Assembly: GCF_021117405.1 (NCBI RefSeq)
Contig: NZ_CP088251.1
Span: 2,356,001 to 2,420,000 of the forward strand
Length of the DNA stretch: 64,000 nucleotides
Reading direction: 5' to 3'
Origin: Frateuria edaphi
Lineage (GTDB): Bacteria; Pseudomonadota; Gammaproteobacteria; Xanthomonadales; Rhodanobacteraceae
Shown: positions 55,423-63,909 of the stretch, one piece after another
How the letters are laid out: each line of letters starts with the position of its first letter
Position numbering within the stretch: the stretch's first letter is position 1
The notes under the pieces: model-generated
Seen by the model: only the letters and a program-made list of their open reading frames with translations
Database searches by the model: none
Told to the model about the DNA's origin: nothing
Program-made: the position numbers and the translations under genes

Positions 55423-57981
55423 TTGAGTCTCAGGGAATACGATCGCAAGCGTCGCTTCGACACCACGCCGGAGCCCCGGCCGGAGGGTTCGGCGGCGCAG
55501 GGCGGGCGGCCGATCTTCGTCGTGCAGCTGCATCACGCCAGCCGGCGGCACTACGACTTCCGGCTGCAGGTCGGCGACACGCTCAAATCCTGGGCCTGCC
55601 CCAAGGGACCCAGCTATGACCCGAACGTGAAGCGCCTGGCCGTGGAGGTGGAAGACCACCCGATCTCCTACGCCAAGTTCCAGGGTGACATTCCCGCGGG
55701 CGCGTACGGCGGGGGCCACGTCGACACCTTCGACAGCGGCGTGTGGTCGACGCAGTACGACCCGGAGGCGCAACTGGAAAAAGGCCACCTGCGCTTCGAA
55801 CTGTTCGGCACGCGACTCAAGGGCAGCTGGCACCTGGTGCGCAGCGGCAAGCCGGCGAAGCAGCCGCAATGGTTCCTGATGCACGACAAGGACGCCTACG
55901 CCAGCGACGTGGAAGCCGACGACCTGCTGGACGCGCGGATGATCGCCAGTACCAAGGCCGCCGCCGGCCGTTCCGGCGGCGCGAAGGAAGTGGCCGCGAC
56001 GCTGGACACGCGCAAGCGCAAGCAGGTTCCGGTCGCCGGTCACCCGGCCAGCAAGGCGGGCAAGCTGGCCGCTGCCGCGGAGGGCGCGAAGAAGGCCAAG
56101 GCCAGCACTGACTTCTTCAAACCCGAGCTGGCGACCTTGCGCGAGAACCCACCGGTCGGCGAGCAGTGGCTGCACGAAGTGAAGTGGGACGGTTACCGCA
56201 TCCTTGCCACGATGGCCAAGGGCCGGGTGGAGTTGTGGTCGCGCAATGGGCTGTCCTGGACGGACAGGATCCCCGACATCCGCCAGGCGATCGAATCACT
56301 GGGCGTGGACTCGGCCCGCTTCGACGGCGAACTGATCGCCCTGAACGCGGAAGGCCAGGCCGACTTCAACGCGCTGCAGAAGACGCTCTCCGGCGAGGCC
56401 AGCGCGCCGCTCGCCTACATGCTGTTCGACGTGCCGTACCTGGAAGGCTACGACCTCTCCCGAACCCCGCTGCACGCGCGCAAGGCGATCCTCGAAGCAT
56501 TGCTCGAGGATCCGCCGACGCACCTTTCCTACAGCAGCCACGTGGTGGGCAACGGCGACCAGGTGTTCGCCATGGCCAGCGAGCAGAAGCTCGAGGGCAT
56601 CCTCAGCAAGCGCGTGGAGTCGCACTACCGCGCCGGCCGCGGCGACGACTGGCTGAAGATCAAGCGCGTGGAGTCGGACGAATTCGCGGTGGTCGGCTAC
56701 ACCGCGCCCAAGGGCGGGCGCCAGGGCTTCGGCGCACTGCTGCTGGCGAAGCCGGCAGCCGAGGGCGGTTGGCACTTCATGGGCCAGGTGGGCAGCGGCT
56801 TCAGCCACAAGCAGTTGCTGGACCTCAGCCGCACGCTGGCCACCGGCGGTGGCAGCAAGCCGATCGTGCGCAATCCCCAAGACGCCCCACGCGGGGTGAA
56901 GTGGATCGAGCCCACCGCGGTGGCGGAAGTGAACTTCCGCGGCATCGGCAACCAGGGCCTGCTGCGCCAGCCGAGCCTGAAGACGATGCGCGCAGACAAG
57001 ACGCCTGCCGACTTGCACGACAGCGACCGCGCGGCACCCGTGGCCGAACCGCCCGCGACCAGGCGCAAATCATCGACGCGCGCAACGCAGGCAGCCGAGC
57101 CGGCCGGCATCACCATCACCCACCCCGAGCGTGTGGTCTACCCGGCCGACGGCTACACCAAGCAGGACGTGGCCGACTACTACCGCACGGTGATGGAGTG
57201 GTTCCTGCCCGGCGTGATCGACCGGCCCACCTCGATCATCCGCTTCCCGGACGGCATCGAAAAACCTTCGTTCTTCCAGAAGCACATTCCTTCGGGCGGC
57301 CTGAAATACGTGGGCAGCGTGAAGTTGAAGGAGGAAACCGGCGCCGCCGCCGTCTACCTGTATCCGCAATCCGCCGATTCGGTGATGGAACTGGTGCAGT
57401 ACGGCACGCTGGAGTTCCATCCCTGGGGTGCCAAGGTACAGTCGCCGGACCTGGCCGACCGCGTGGTGTTCGACCTGGACCCCGGCCCGGACGTGGCCTG
57501 GGAGCGCGTGGTCGCCGCCGCGCGGCTGGTGCGCAAGCTGCTCGCCGACCTGGAGCTCGAATCGTTCCTGCGCACCACCGGCGGCAAGGGCTTGCACGTG
57601 GTGGTGCCGCTCGATCCGCCGTCGGACTGGGGCACGGTCAAGCAGTTCGCGCAGGGTTTCGCCGGCGCGCTGGCGGGCATCCATCCGCTGGAGTTCGTCG
57701 CGGTCAGTACCAAGTCGATACGCAACCAGAAGATCTTCGTGGACTACCTGCGCAATGGCCGCGGCGCGACCGCGGTGGCCTCCTACTCGCTGCGCGGGCG
57801 CCCGGGCGCGCCGGTGGCGGTGCCGCTGCGCTGGGAGGAACTGGGCAAGATCAAGAGCGGCGCGCAATTCGACATCCGCACCCTGCCCGCCCGGCTCAAG
57901 CGCCTGCGCAAGGACCCGTGGGCCGGCATCGACCAGGTCAGGCAGAGCCTGGGCAACGTGTTCGAGAAGCTCGGCGGCTGA
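55423..57981 (+). CDS. ligD: multifunctional DNA ligase LigD
   Basis: 852-residue NHEJ enzyme. The N-terminal 3'-phosphoesterase domain has FVVQLHHASRRHYDFRLQ and SWACPKGPS. The central ATP-dependent ligase domain has the adenylated lysine K254 in EVKWDGYR, then ELIAL and GILSKR. The C-terminal polymerase/primase domain begins near THPERVVYPADG, with catalytic acids D684/D686 in FDLDPGP and GGKGLHVVVPL. All three activities appear intact. TTG at 55423 was chosen because LSLREYDRKR matches the family start and GGAG lies 7 bases before it. No ku gene is in the window. Confidence 0.94.
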   Translation: MSLREYDRKRRFDTTPEPRPEGSAAQGGRPIFVVQLHHASRRHYDFRLQVGDTLKSWACPKGPSYDPNVKRLAVEVEDHPISYAKFQGDIPAGAYGGGHVDTFDSGVWSTQYDPEAQLEKGHLRFELFGTRLKGSWHLVRSGKPAKQPQWFLMHDKDAYASDVEADDLLDARMIASTKAAAGRSGGAKEVAATLDTRKRKQVPVAGHPASKAGKLAAAAEGAKKAKASTDFFKPELATLRENPPVGEQWLHEVKWDGYRILATMAKGRVELWSRNGLSWTDRIPDIRQAIESLGVDSARFDGELIALNAEGQADFNALQKTLSGEASAPLAYMLFDVPYLEGYDLSRTPLHARKAILEALLEDPPTHLSYSSHVVGNGDQVFAMASEQKLEGILSKRVESHYRAGRGDDWLKIKRVESDEFAVVGYTAPKGGRQGFGALLLAKPAAEGGWHFMGQVGSGFSHKQLLDLSRTLATGGGSKPIVRNPQDAPRGVKWIEPTAVAEVNFRGIGNQGLLRQPSLKTMRADKTPADLHDSDRAAPVAEPPATRRKSSTRATQAAEPAGITITHPERVVYPADGYTKQDVADYYRTVMEWFLPGVIDRPTSIIRFPDGIEKPSFFQKHIPSGGLKYVGSVKLKEETGAAAVYLYPQSADSVMELVQYGTLEFHPWGAKVQSPDLADRVVFDLDPGPDVAWERVVAAARLVRKLLADLELESFLRTTGGKGLHVVVPLDPPSDWGTVKQFAQGFAGALAGIHPLEFVAVSTKSIRNQKIFVDYLRNGRGATAVASYSLRGRPGAPVAVPLRWEELGKIKSGAQFDIRTLPARLKRLRKDPWAGIDQVRQSLGNVFEKLGG

Positions 57982-58019
57982 CGGACCTGGCGCCCGCTCG
58001 TTCTTCGCTTGGGGCGGCG

Positions 58020-58703
58020 TCACGCGCGCGTGGGGCATGCGAGCCAACGCATCCCCAGTAACACGCCCAGCGCGCTGGCCAGGGTCACCATGTGCACCAG
58101 CCACGGTGCGCCGGCGACCGGCCCGGCCAGGATCCCGGCGTCCAGCAACCGGTTGAGCAGCGGCAGCAACGGACCGGTGATGGCGATTCCCGCCACCAGC
58201 GCCGGCAGGAAGATCCCGGGCCGCCGTTGCGTACAAGCGAGGGCCCGCCAAGCCACGGCCAGCACGATCACGCAAAACCCGGCCACGACCGCAGCCGCCG
58301 CCATGTGCACCCAGACGGCATCGGCCTGCGTGCCGGCCCAGGTGCGCGCCACCAGCATCTCGTCGCCATGTCCGCTCAGCGCGGTCACCAGGCGCGCCAG
58401 GGGATTGGCAGCGAATACCAGCGCCAGCCCCGGCCAGGCGCGCCCGCGCCGCAGGGCGAGCAGCGCACCGATCGCCATCAGCAGGTAGGAGAACACCGGC
58501 CCGGCCGCGGTGGGCAGCCAGCTGTCGCAGCTGTCGATCGACCAGCGGTTGAAATCGCGCTCGGCCCAGCGCCCACAGACCAGTCGCCCGGTCAGCGTAT
58601 GCGCAAATTCGTGCGCTTCGTGCACCAGCATGACCAGCGGTACCAGCGCGACCAGCCAGCGCCAGGGAAAATGGGTGTCTTCGTTCGTGCGCTGGGTCCG
58701 CAT
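58020..58703 (-). CDS. putative membrane metalloprotease (HExxH, M50-like)
   Basis: 227-residue polytopic membrane protein. An N-terminal helix (WLVALVPLVMLVHEAHEFAHTL) carries HEFAH, an HExxH zinc motif inside the membrane as in site-2 proteases. Further helices include PVFSYLLMAIGALLAL and AAAAVVAGFCVIVLAV. Later LDAG may provide a third ligand, as the Asp does in M50 enzymes. The assignment is by motif only. ATG at 58703. It is convergent with ligD. Confidence 0.65.
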   Translation of the reverse strand: MRTQRTNEDTHFPWRWLVALVPLVMLVHEAHEFAHTLTGRLVCGRWAERDFNRWSIDSCDSWLPTAAGPVFSYLLMAIGALLALRRGRAWPGLALVFAANPLARLVTALSGHGDEMLVARTWAGTQADAVWVHMAAAAVVAGFCVIVLAVAWRALACTQRRPGIFLPALVAGIAITGPLLPLLNRLLDAGILAGPVAGAPWLVHMVTLASALGVLLGMRWLACPTRA

Positions 58704-59016
58704 GGTCGGCTCCGGGTTGGATTGTCTTGGATGCAGACCGTGGTCGATGCGTTGCAACCGGCCGAGCCCGAGGGGTGCACTTGGGCGCGACCGGAGGTCG
58801 AGGCGAGGCGTGGCGTCCGGCGATGCCTGACAGGCCGTCGCGCACAAGTGCGCGCCTGCAAGGTGGCGGTCTCGAGGGAATCCGGGCGTGTCCGCCAAGG
58901 GGTGGCGCCCGGGCACAAATGCGTTGCTGCAGGGACGCGGCGGGAATGGCCGCCTTGGCGCCGATTCGCTATGGTCGCGCTCCACGCCGCGGCATCGCCG
59001 CGCCAGGAAGCTTCTC
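58704..59016. other. 313-base divergent intergenic region
   Basis: It lies between the divergent membrane protease and methyltransferase genes. No terminator or dyad stands out; TATGGT near 58972 could be a -10 for the methyltransferase. Nothing else is seen. Confidence 0.4.
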
Positions 59017-59859
59017 GTGTCGCATTACACCGGTCCCCTGCTTACCCGTTCGGTTACCGACGCGCTGATCGCTGCGCGCGATGCCGGCGCTGGCACCTGG
59101 AGCGGATCGCTGGACCTGGGCCGCTCGTGCACGGTCGTGCCGTTGCAACCGGACGCCTGGCAGTGGCAGGGCTCGCACTATCCGTATCCGGCGAAGCTCA
59201 AGGACCGCACGATCTATTACTGGGACGGCGAGGCGTTCGCGCCCGTGTCGCGCTTCTCCGGTTCGCTGATCAAGCTGGTGCCGACCGAATGGGGCGCGCC
59301 GACATTCGAGATCGACGGCATCAAGATGCTGCCCACCGCGAAGGACTCGCCGGTCGAGGACGCGCGCCGCAAGGTGGCGCTCGTGGAACCCCATGGCAAG
59401 GTGGTGCTCGACACCTGCGGCGGGCTGGGCTACTTCGCCGCCTGTTGCCTGGACGCGGGCGTGGCGCGCATCCAGTCGTTCGAAAAGAACCCGGACGTGC
59501 TCTGGCTGCGCACGATCAACCCGTGGTCACCGGATCCCGACGCGCCCGCCAGCGGCGGCCGGCTGCATCTCGCGCACGCCGACGTGTCCGTCGCGATTGC
59601 GCAGACCGCCGACGCCTCGGTGGACGCGCTGCTGCACGACCCGCCCCGCTTCGGCATCGCCGGCGAGCTCTATTCGCGGGCGTTCTACGACCAGTTGGCG
59701 CGCGTCCTCCGCCGCGGCGGCCGGCTGTTCCACTACACCGGCAGCCCGAACAAGCTCACCAGCGGCCGCGACGTGCCGCGCGAGGTGGCCGCGCGGCTGG
59801 AGAAGGCCGGATTCAAGGCTCGGTTGGCGCTGGATGGCGTACTGGCGACGCGTCGCTAG
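59017..59859 (+). CDS. SAM-dependent methyltransferase-like protein (spermidine synthase fold)
   Basis: 280 residues. VVLDTCGGLGYFAACCLDAGVARIQSFEKNPDVLWLRTINPW gives the SAM-binding loop and an acidic motif II. SVDALLHDPPRFGIAGELYSRAFYDQLARVLRRGGRLFHYTG is the motif IV (DPPR) and following helix. The layout resembles COG2521-type predicted methyltransferases and spermidine-synthase folds. The N-terminal part has FEIDGIKMLPTAKDSPVEDARRK. GTG at 59017 follows AGGA. The substrate is unknown, possibly RNA or protein given DPPR. Confidence 0.75.
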   Translation: MSHYTGPLLTRSVTDALIAARDAGAGTWSGSLDLGRSCTVVPLQPDAWQWQGSHYPYPAKLKDRTIYYWDGEAFAPVSRFSGSLIKLVPTEWGAPTFEIDGIKMLPTAKDSPVEDARRKVALVEPHGKVVLDTCGGLGYFAACCLDAGVARIQSFEKNPDVLWLRTINPWSPDPDAPASGGRLHLAHADVSVAIAQTADASVDALLHDPPRFGIAGELYSRAFYDQLARVLRRGGRLFHYTGSPNKLTSGRDVPREVAARLEKAGFKARLALDGVLATRR

Positions 59860-59910
59860 GCTTCACGCCGAGGTGGCACCGGTGGGTGCCCGGCCGGGAC
59901 GAAACGAAGA

Positions 59911-61689
59911 TCAGGCGTGGGTCAGCGCGCTGGCCACCTCGACGTCGCCCATCACGCAGTTGCGCCCCGCGCGCTTGGCGCGGTAGAGCGCAGCGTCGGC
60001 CTCCCTGCAAAGCCGCTGCACGCCGTAGCCGGAGGTGGCGGTCGAGGCCAGCCCGACGCTCGCCGACACGGTGATGTCGCAGCCTTCGTTGGCCATCGGC
60101 TCCTCGACGATCGCCGCGCGGATACGGTTGGCGATGTCCATGCCCTGCTCGCGCGAACACTCGTAAAGCAGGATGCCGAACTCCTCGCCGCCCAGCCGGC
60201 CGAACAGGTCGGTGGGGCGCAACTGCCGCTGGCAGGCGGCGACCGTGCGCTTGAGCACCGTGTCGCCCATGGCATGGCCATGGGTGTCGTTGATGAGCTT
60301 GAAGTGGTCCAGGTCCAGCACGATCAGGCAGGCATGGCCCACGCTCTTGTCCAGGTGGTGCAGCGCCCGCTCCGCCTTGCTGATGAAGTGCTGGTGATTG
60401 AGGATGCCGGTCAGACCGTCCAGTCGCGAAAGCTTCTTGAAGCGCAACTGGGAACGCTTCAGGCGCAGCATCCACAAGCCGATGGAACCGATGACCAGCA
60501 GCAGCAGGACGTTGTAGAGCCGAACGGTTTCGGCCGCCTTGGTGGCCAGTGCCTGCTGCAGGCGCAGGATTTTGTTCTGCTTGCTCAGGCTTTCGGTTTT
60601 CAACTTCTGGGCAAGCATGTGCTGCTTGGCCGATTCGTACGCCAGCGTCCTGGCGCGGACTTCGTCGAGATATCCCTTGTCCTGGGCGACATACCGTTCG
60701 TAGTACGCGAGCGCGGCCGTCGAATTGCCCCCGCGCTTTTCGATCCGGTAGAGCACTTCGTAAGCATCGTCCAACCAATCGTTGAAGCTTCCCTGCGGGA
60801 CCTTCGCCACGACGGCCAGTGCGGCTTTCCTGGCCTCGCCATCGCGGCCCAGCTTGGCATAGGCCTGCGCCCGTTCCGCCTGCGAGGACAGCAGGTGCGG
60901 GTAGTAGTCATTGGCCTGGATGCTGGGCTCACGCCGATCGATCAGCGCCAGAGCCTTGGCCGGCTGATTCTCTTCCAAATAAAGGCTCGCCAGGAGGAGC
61001 CATATGGAATTGGACATCACCGGCTCATGCGCGGCTTCGCAGATCTCGATGGCGCGCTGTATTTCCGGGCTGGCCGAAGTCAGCCGCTTGCCGTTGTAAA
61101 GGGCCGCGACCTCTCGGGAGTAAGGCCGGCACAGGCTCTCGCCTGGCGGCACGGCCTCCTCCGCCATCTTTGCGTACTGGACCGCCAGGTCGATTTCGCC
61201 GGCGAAGTTGAGCGTCTGCGAGAGATCCGACGCCAGGTAGTAGCGGGCCTGTGGATCCTTGATCCGGGGAAAGCTGGCCGCAAGCTTGTTGGCCAGGGTG
61301 AAGGCATCCTCGTAGCGACGGTTGAGCGTCAGGTTGTTCACGAGCAAGCCCGACGCCTTGGCGGCCAGGAGCTCGTTGCCGGAGTGATCGATTACATCGC
61401 GCAGCGCCGATTCCGATTTGGCGTACTCGCCCTCGAACATCGTTTCCCAGGCGTCGAGATACCGCAGCTGCCATTGCTCGGACGGGGTCAGGCGGGGCCG
61501 TTCACGATGGATCCGGGCCAACATCTCGACGAACCTGGCATGGTCCTTGGTCCGCAGGCTCTCAGCCCGGTCGAGGAACCGTCCCGGCTCCGTGATCGAC
61601 TCCACCGCCGGAGCAGCCTGCGCAAGCAGGCACCAGCTCAGTCCCAGCCATGCGGACCAGGCGACGGTGCGGCTTGGCAGCCGTGCCAC
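59911..61689 (-). CDS. TPR-containing diguanylate cyclase (GGDEF) in the borosin-like operon
   Basis: 592-residue exported-sensor cyclase. A signal-like N-terminus (VAWSAWLGLSWCLLAQA) is followed by a long tetratricopeptide region (about 40-380) and a membrane helix (LYNVLLLLVIGSIGLWML, about 400-417). The GGDEF domain has GGEEF at 500-504, with the I-site RPTD at 491-494, so product inhibition is expected. The periplasmic TPR sensor could bind a peptide. The GTG start at 61689 lies 14 bases after the small precursor gene, so it is cotranscribed with it and the methyltransferase. This suggests c-di-GMP signalling tied to the peptide product. Confidence 0.9.
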   Translation of the reverse strand: MARLPSRTVAWSAWLGLSWCLLAQAAPAVESITEPGRFLDRAESLRTKDHARFVEMLARIHRERPRLTPSEQWQLRYLDAWETMFEGEYAKSESALRDVIDHSGNELLAAKASGLLVNNLTLNRRYEDAFTLANKLAASFPRIKDPQARYYLASDLSQTLNFAGEIDLAVQYAKMAEEAVPPGESLCRPYSREVAALYNGKRLTSASPEIQRAIEICEAAHEPVMSNSIWLLLASLYLEENQPAKALALIDRREPSIQANDYYPHLLSSQAERAQAYAKLGRDGEARKAALAVVAKVPQGSFNDWLDDAYEVLYRIEKRGGNSTAALAYYERYVAQDKGYLDEVRARTLAYESAKQHMLAQKLKTESLSKQNKILRLQQALATKAAETVRLYNVLLLLVIGSIGLWMLRLKRSQLRFKKLSRLDGLTGILNHQHFISKAERALHHLDKSVGHACLIVLDLDHFKLINDTHGHAMGDTVLKRTVAACQRQLRPTDLFGRLGGEEFGILLYECSREQGMDIANRIRAAIVEEPMANEGCDITVSASVGLASTATSGYGVQRLCREADAALYRAKRAGRNCVMGDVEVASALTHA

Positions 61690-61703
61690 GGCAAAAGCCC
61701 TGG

Positions 61704-61976
61704 TTACGACTGGGCGGGAGCAGGACCGCCGAGTGGTTCCTCATCGAGAGGCTCTTCTTCCTCTTCGCGGGCAGGCATCTGGACGGACTGGGGCGACAGA
61801 TTGGACGCTTGCCCGAATTCCGCCGACAACATCGAACGGTCGCTGGAGGCCGCCGCCGCCACCAGCGCCGGAGAAGCCTGCCCCTGCTCCAGGAGCCGCG
61901 CCATCTCGTCAGCGGATGCGTGGCGCAAAGAGGCGTTGCCGCCAATCGTTTCCAGCAGATCGATCGTGTCCTTCAT
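61704..61976 (-). CDS. putative split-borosin precursor peptide
   Basis: 90-residue peptide. The N-terminal ~55 residues form helices (TIDLLETIGGNASLRHAS, ADEMARLLEQGQASPALV, SSDRSMLSAEFG), a layout like the borosin-binding domain of SonA. SonA has GDMEKLKTLSG before its core; here SSDRSMLSAEFG stands in the same place. Next is a candidate core, NLSPQSVQMPA (about 58-68), then an acidic tail, EEEEEPLDEEPLGGP. AGGGG lies 7 bases before the ATG. The gene lies directly after a SonM-like methyltransferase, with a gap of 97 bases. Backbone N-methylation of the core is inferred. Confidence 0.72.
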   Translation of the reverse strand: MKDTIDLLETIGGNASLRHASADEMARLLEQGQASPALVAAAASSDRSMLSAEFGQASNLSPQSVQMPAREEEEEPLDEEPLGGPAPAQS

Positions 61977-62062
61977 GTTCTTGCCCCTGTTTGATCAATG
62001 GTGACGGAAGCCCGCGAGCTTACGGTCGATGCAACGCGCGTGAGCCCCAGTCGGCGCAAAGC

Positions 62063-62072
62063 CCTAGCTAGG
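62063..62072. promoter_or_regulatory. short perfect palindrome after the methyltransferase
   Basis: CCTAGCTAGG lies immediately past the methyltransferase stop and upstream of the precursor gene. It is a possible operator or processing site; there is no other evidence. Confidence 0.3.
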
Positions 62073-62073
62073 A

Positions 62074-62904
62074 TTATCCGACTCTCGCCGCCCTGTCCAA
62101 CGCGTCCAGTTCGGCCAATCGCGCCTGCATTTCGTGGTTTTCCCTGAGTGCATATGCCGGCGGCAGCACGACGGTCTCCTCGGCGGTCAATGCGGTCTGC
62201 GGCAGTTCCTGCAGGGCGACACGCCGGACCCTCGGCGCCTCGATGGGCAGGGTGGCGGCGCGGTAGATGATCACCTCATGGTCGGCCGGGTAGTCCCGCT
62301 GCAGCAATTCCACCAGCAACTGGCGGTATGCCGGACCGGTCGCAAAGCGCCCGAGCGAGCGGTCGCCGACCAGCGCGACCTGCCAGAGCACGAGGTAGCC
62401 GGTGACATCGATCCGCCGTTCGAAGAACAGCAACTGGCTGGCCTCGAAATGCTGGCAGCCGAACCGGCCCGGATCGATGCCGAGGTCGGCATAGAGGCAA
62501 TCCTCCGCCGAAATGCCCGGTTCCATGTGCGCCTGGAAACCTTCCGCCCGCGCCGTGGCGATGGCCTTGTGCGGCGACCAGGCAAAGATGCCCGGGTGCC
62601 CGTAGAACACCCCGCATACGCGCTTGCCGCCACGCACTTCGACCATCATCAGTTCGACCCACTCGCGGTAGGTCTTCAGGCGCGACTTGCCTTCGCGGTA
62701 ATACGGCTGGAGGCTGCGGACGTCGCGGTGCATGCGCTCGAGCCATTTCTCGACGATGCCATCGGATAGCCCCGCGAACACCACGTCGGCCTGCTCGATA
62801 TGGCTGCGCGCCAGCGGCGTCAGGTGCGACCCAAGGGTCATGCCCATGCCGACGCATGCCAGGCTGCCGCGTGTCTTGTGCGCTACCGCAGAGAACGTAT
62901 CCAT
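62074..62904 (-). CDS. borosin-type peptide backbone alpha-N-methyltransferase (SonM-like)
   Basis: 276-residue tetrapyrrole-methylase-fold SAM enzyme. GSLACVGMGMTLGSHLTPLARSHIEQADVVF begins the fold. LQPYYREGKSRLKTYREWVELM holds the Tyr/Arg/Tyr set used by borosin methyltransferases. FYGHPGIFAWSPHKAIATARAEGF and MEPGISAEDCLYADLGIDPGRFG match the SonM/OphMA catalytic domain closely, as does the C-terminal DHEVIIYRAATLPIEAPRV. It has no precursor fused to it, so it is a split system acting on the next gene's product. ATG at 62904; TTG at 62922 is possible. No cobalamin or siroheme gene is near, arguing against a tetrapyrrole role. Confidence 0.82.
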   Translation of the reverse strand: MDTFSAVAHKTRGSLACVGMGMTLGSHLTPLARSHIEQADVVFAGLSDGIVEKWLERMHRDVRSLQPYYREGKSRLKTYREWVELMMVEVRGGKRVCGVFYGHPGIFAWSPHKAIATARAEGFQAHMEPGISAEDCLYADLGIDPGRFGCQHFEASQLLFFERRIDVTGYLVLWQVALVGDRSLGRFATGPAYRQLLVELLQRDYPADHEVIIYRAATLPIEAPRVRRVALQELPQTALTAEETVVLPPAYALRENHEMQARLAELDALDRAARVG

Positions 62905-62955
62905 CGCGTGATGGTAAAGCAAACCCGACGCGGCAGCGGGCGGACTTCAATCACG

Positions 62956-62988
62956 CGCACGCCCCCGGCCATGGACCGGGGGCGTGCG
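62956..62988. terminator. 13-bp perfect hairpin between operons
   Basis: CGCACGCCCCCGG (62956-62968) pairs exactly with CCGGGGGCGTGCG (62976-62988), with loop CCATGGA. It lies after the stop of the secreted protein gene at 63001 and before the methyltransferase start. There is no clear T-run, but the stem is strong. Confidence 0.6.
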
Positions 62989-63000
62989 GGGGCAAGGCGG

Positions 63001-63825
63001 TCAGTCCAGCGGGACCTTGTAATTGCCGTGGTTGTCGATCGGGCAGGAGCATTCGTTACCCACTTGCTTGGGAGCGAAGTGGTAGCCCGGGATGCGGCTG
63101 GTGAGATAGGCGGCCGTAGCCTTGTAGGCATTCAGCCCGTACGGCGGCTTGGCCGAGCCGAAGGTGTTGCCGCCGGGCGTGGTGAGCACCTGCCACAGCG
63201 TCGGCTGGGCGGCCGAGGGCGTGATGTAGAAGCTCGGCACGACGGTGTCGTTGAAGGCGGCGTACTTGTCCACGCCGACCAGGTTCCAGGCATCCTGCGA
63301 GGCGTTCTTCCAGAAGCCCGGCGAGCACCACGCGCCCGGAGTCTTCATCGGCTGGCAACCGTGGCTGACGACCAGCTGCACGTTGCCGTGGGCGACCTCA
63401 CCCTCGTACGTGGCCGTCACCGGCAAGCCGACCAGTTTGCTGTAGCGGTAGTACTTGCTCGCGTACTTGAAGGTGCCGCCGACCTGGATCATCTGCACGG
63501 TGCGGTCCGGCAGGGTCAGCGTGGCCGACGTCGCGCCATTGGCGGTGAGCACCCAGACCAGGTAGCCCTGTCCGGTCTGGTAGGGCTGGCCCGTTCCATT
63601 CCAGTTGGCGAACAGGCCGGTACCGCCATCGTCGGCATCGTCCTGCCCCGTGAGGCCGCAGCGCTCGTCCTGGAGATTGTGCGTGTTGCCGTCGAAGCTG
63701 TAGCCCTGGCCGGTATAGGTAACGACCGTGGCGGCCCACGCCGGTGCGGCCCCGACCAGGGTCAGCAGCAGGGCGAGCAGTGGCATGCCAAGCAAGCTAG
63801 TGATTTTCATGAGCCTGGACTTCAT
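63001..63825 (-). CDS. secreted protein with CSPGFWKN motif, unknown function
   Basis: 274 residues with a signal peptide (LLGMPLLALLLTLVGAAPAWA). The mature part begins TVVTYTGQGYSFDGN. It has CSPGFWKNASQDAW, the CxPGFWK motif seen in diverse secreted proteins. The C-terminus carries another cysteine pair, ECSCPIDNHGNYKVP. No catalytic motif or sorting tail is recognised. ATG 63825 was chosen with GGAG 9 bases before it; 63831 and 63810 are alternatives. It is codirectional with the borosin-like operon but separated from it by a hairpin. Confidence 0.72.
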   Translation of the reverse strand: MKSRLMKITSLLGMPLLALLLTLVGAAPAWAATVVTYTGQGYSFDGNTHNLQDERCGLTGQDDADDGGTGLFANWNGTGQPYQTGQGYLVWVLTANGATSATLTLPDRTVQMIQVGGTFKYASKYYRYSKLVGLPVTATYEGEVAHGNVQLVVSHGCQPMKTPGAWCSPGFWKNASQDAWNLVGVDKYAAFNDTVVPSFYITPSAAQPTLWQVLTTPGGNTFGSAKPPYGLNAYKATAAYLTSRIPGYHFAPKQVGNECSCPIDNHGNYKVPLD

Positions 63826-63893
63826 GAGCATGTACTCCCGGGGACCGCCGCAGCGGGGGACCGCAGCATGCGGTGCGCGCCACGCCGGTTGAA

Positions 63894-63909
63894 TACTCCG
63901 GACGGAGTA
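63894..63909. promoter_or_regulatory. 16-bp palindrome upstream of the secreted protein gene
   Basis: TACTCC-GGAC-GGAGTA is a perfect 6-bp dyad with a 4-base centre, about 70 bases before the start. It may be an operator. The remaining sequence to the window end shows no gene. Confidence 0.45.

Noticed and set aside
62074-62904. Reading the methylase as a cobalamin/siroheme precorrin methyltransferase
   Set aside because: No tetrapyrrole pathway genes are nearby, and the MEPGISAEDCLYADLGIDPG segment and adjacent peptide gene fit borosin enzymes better.
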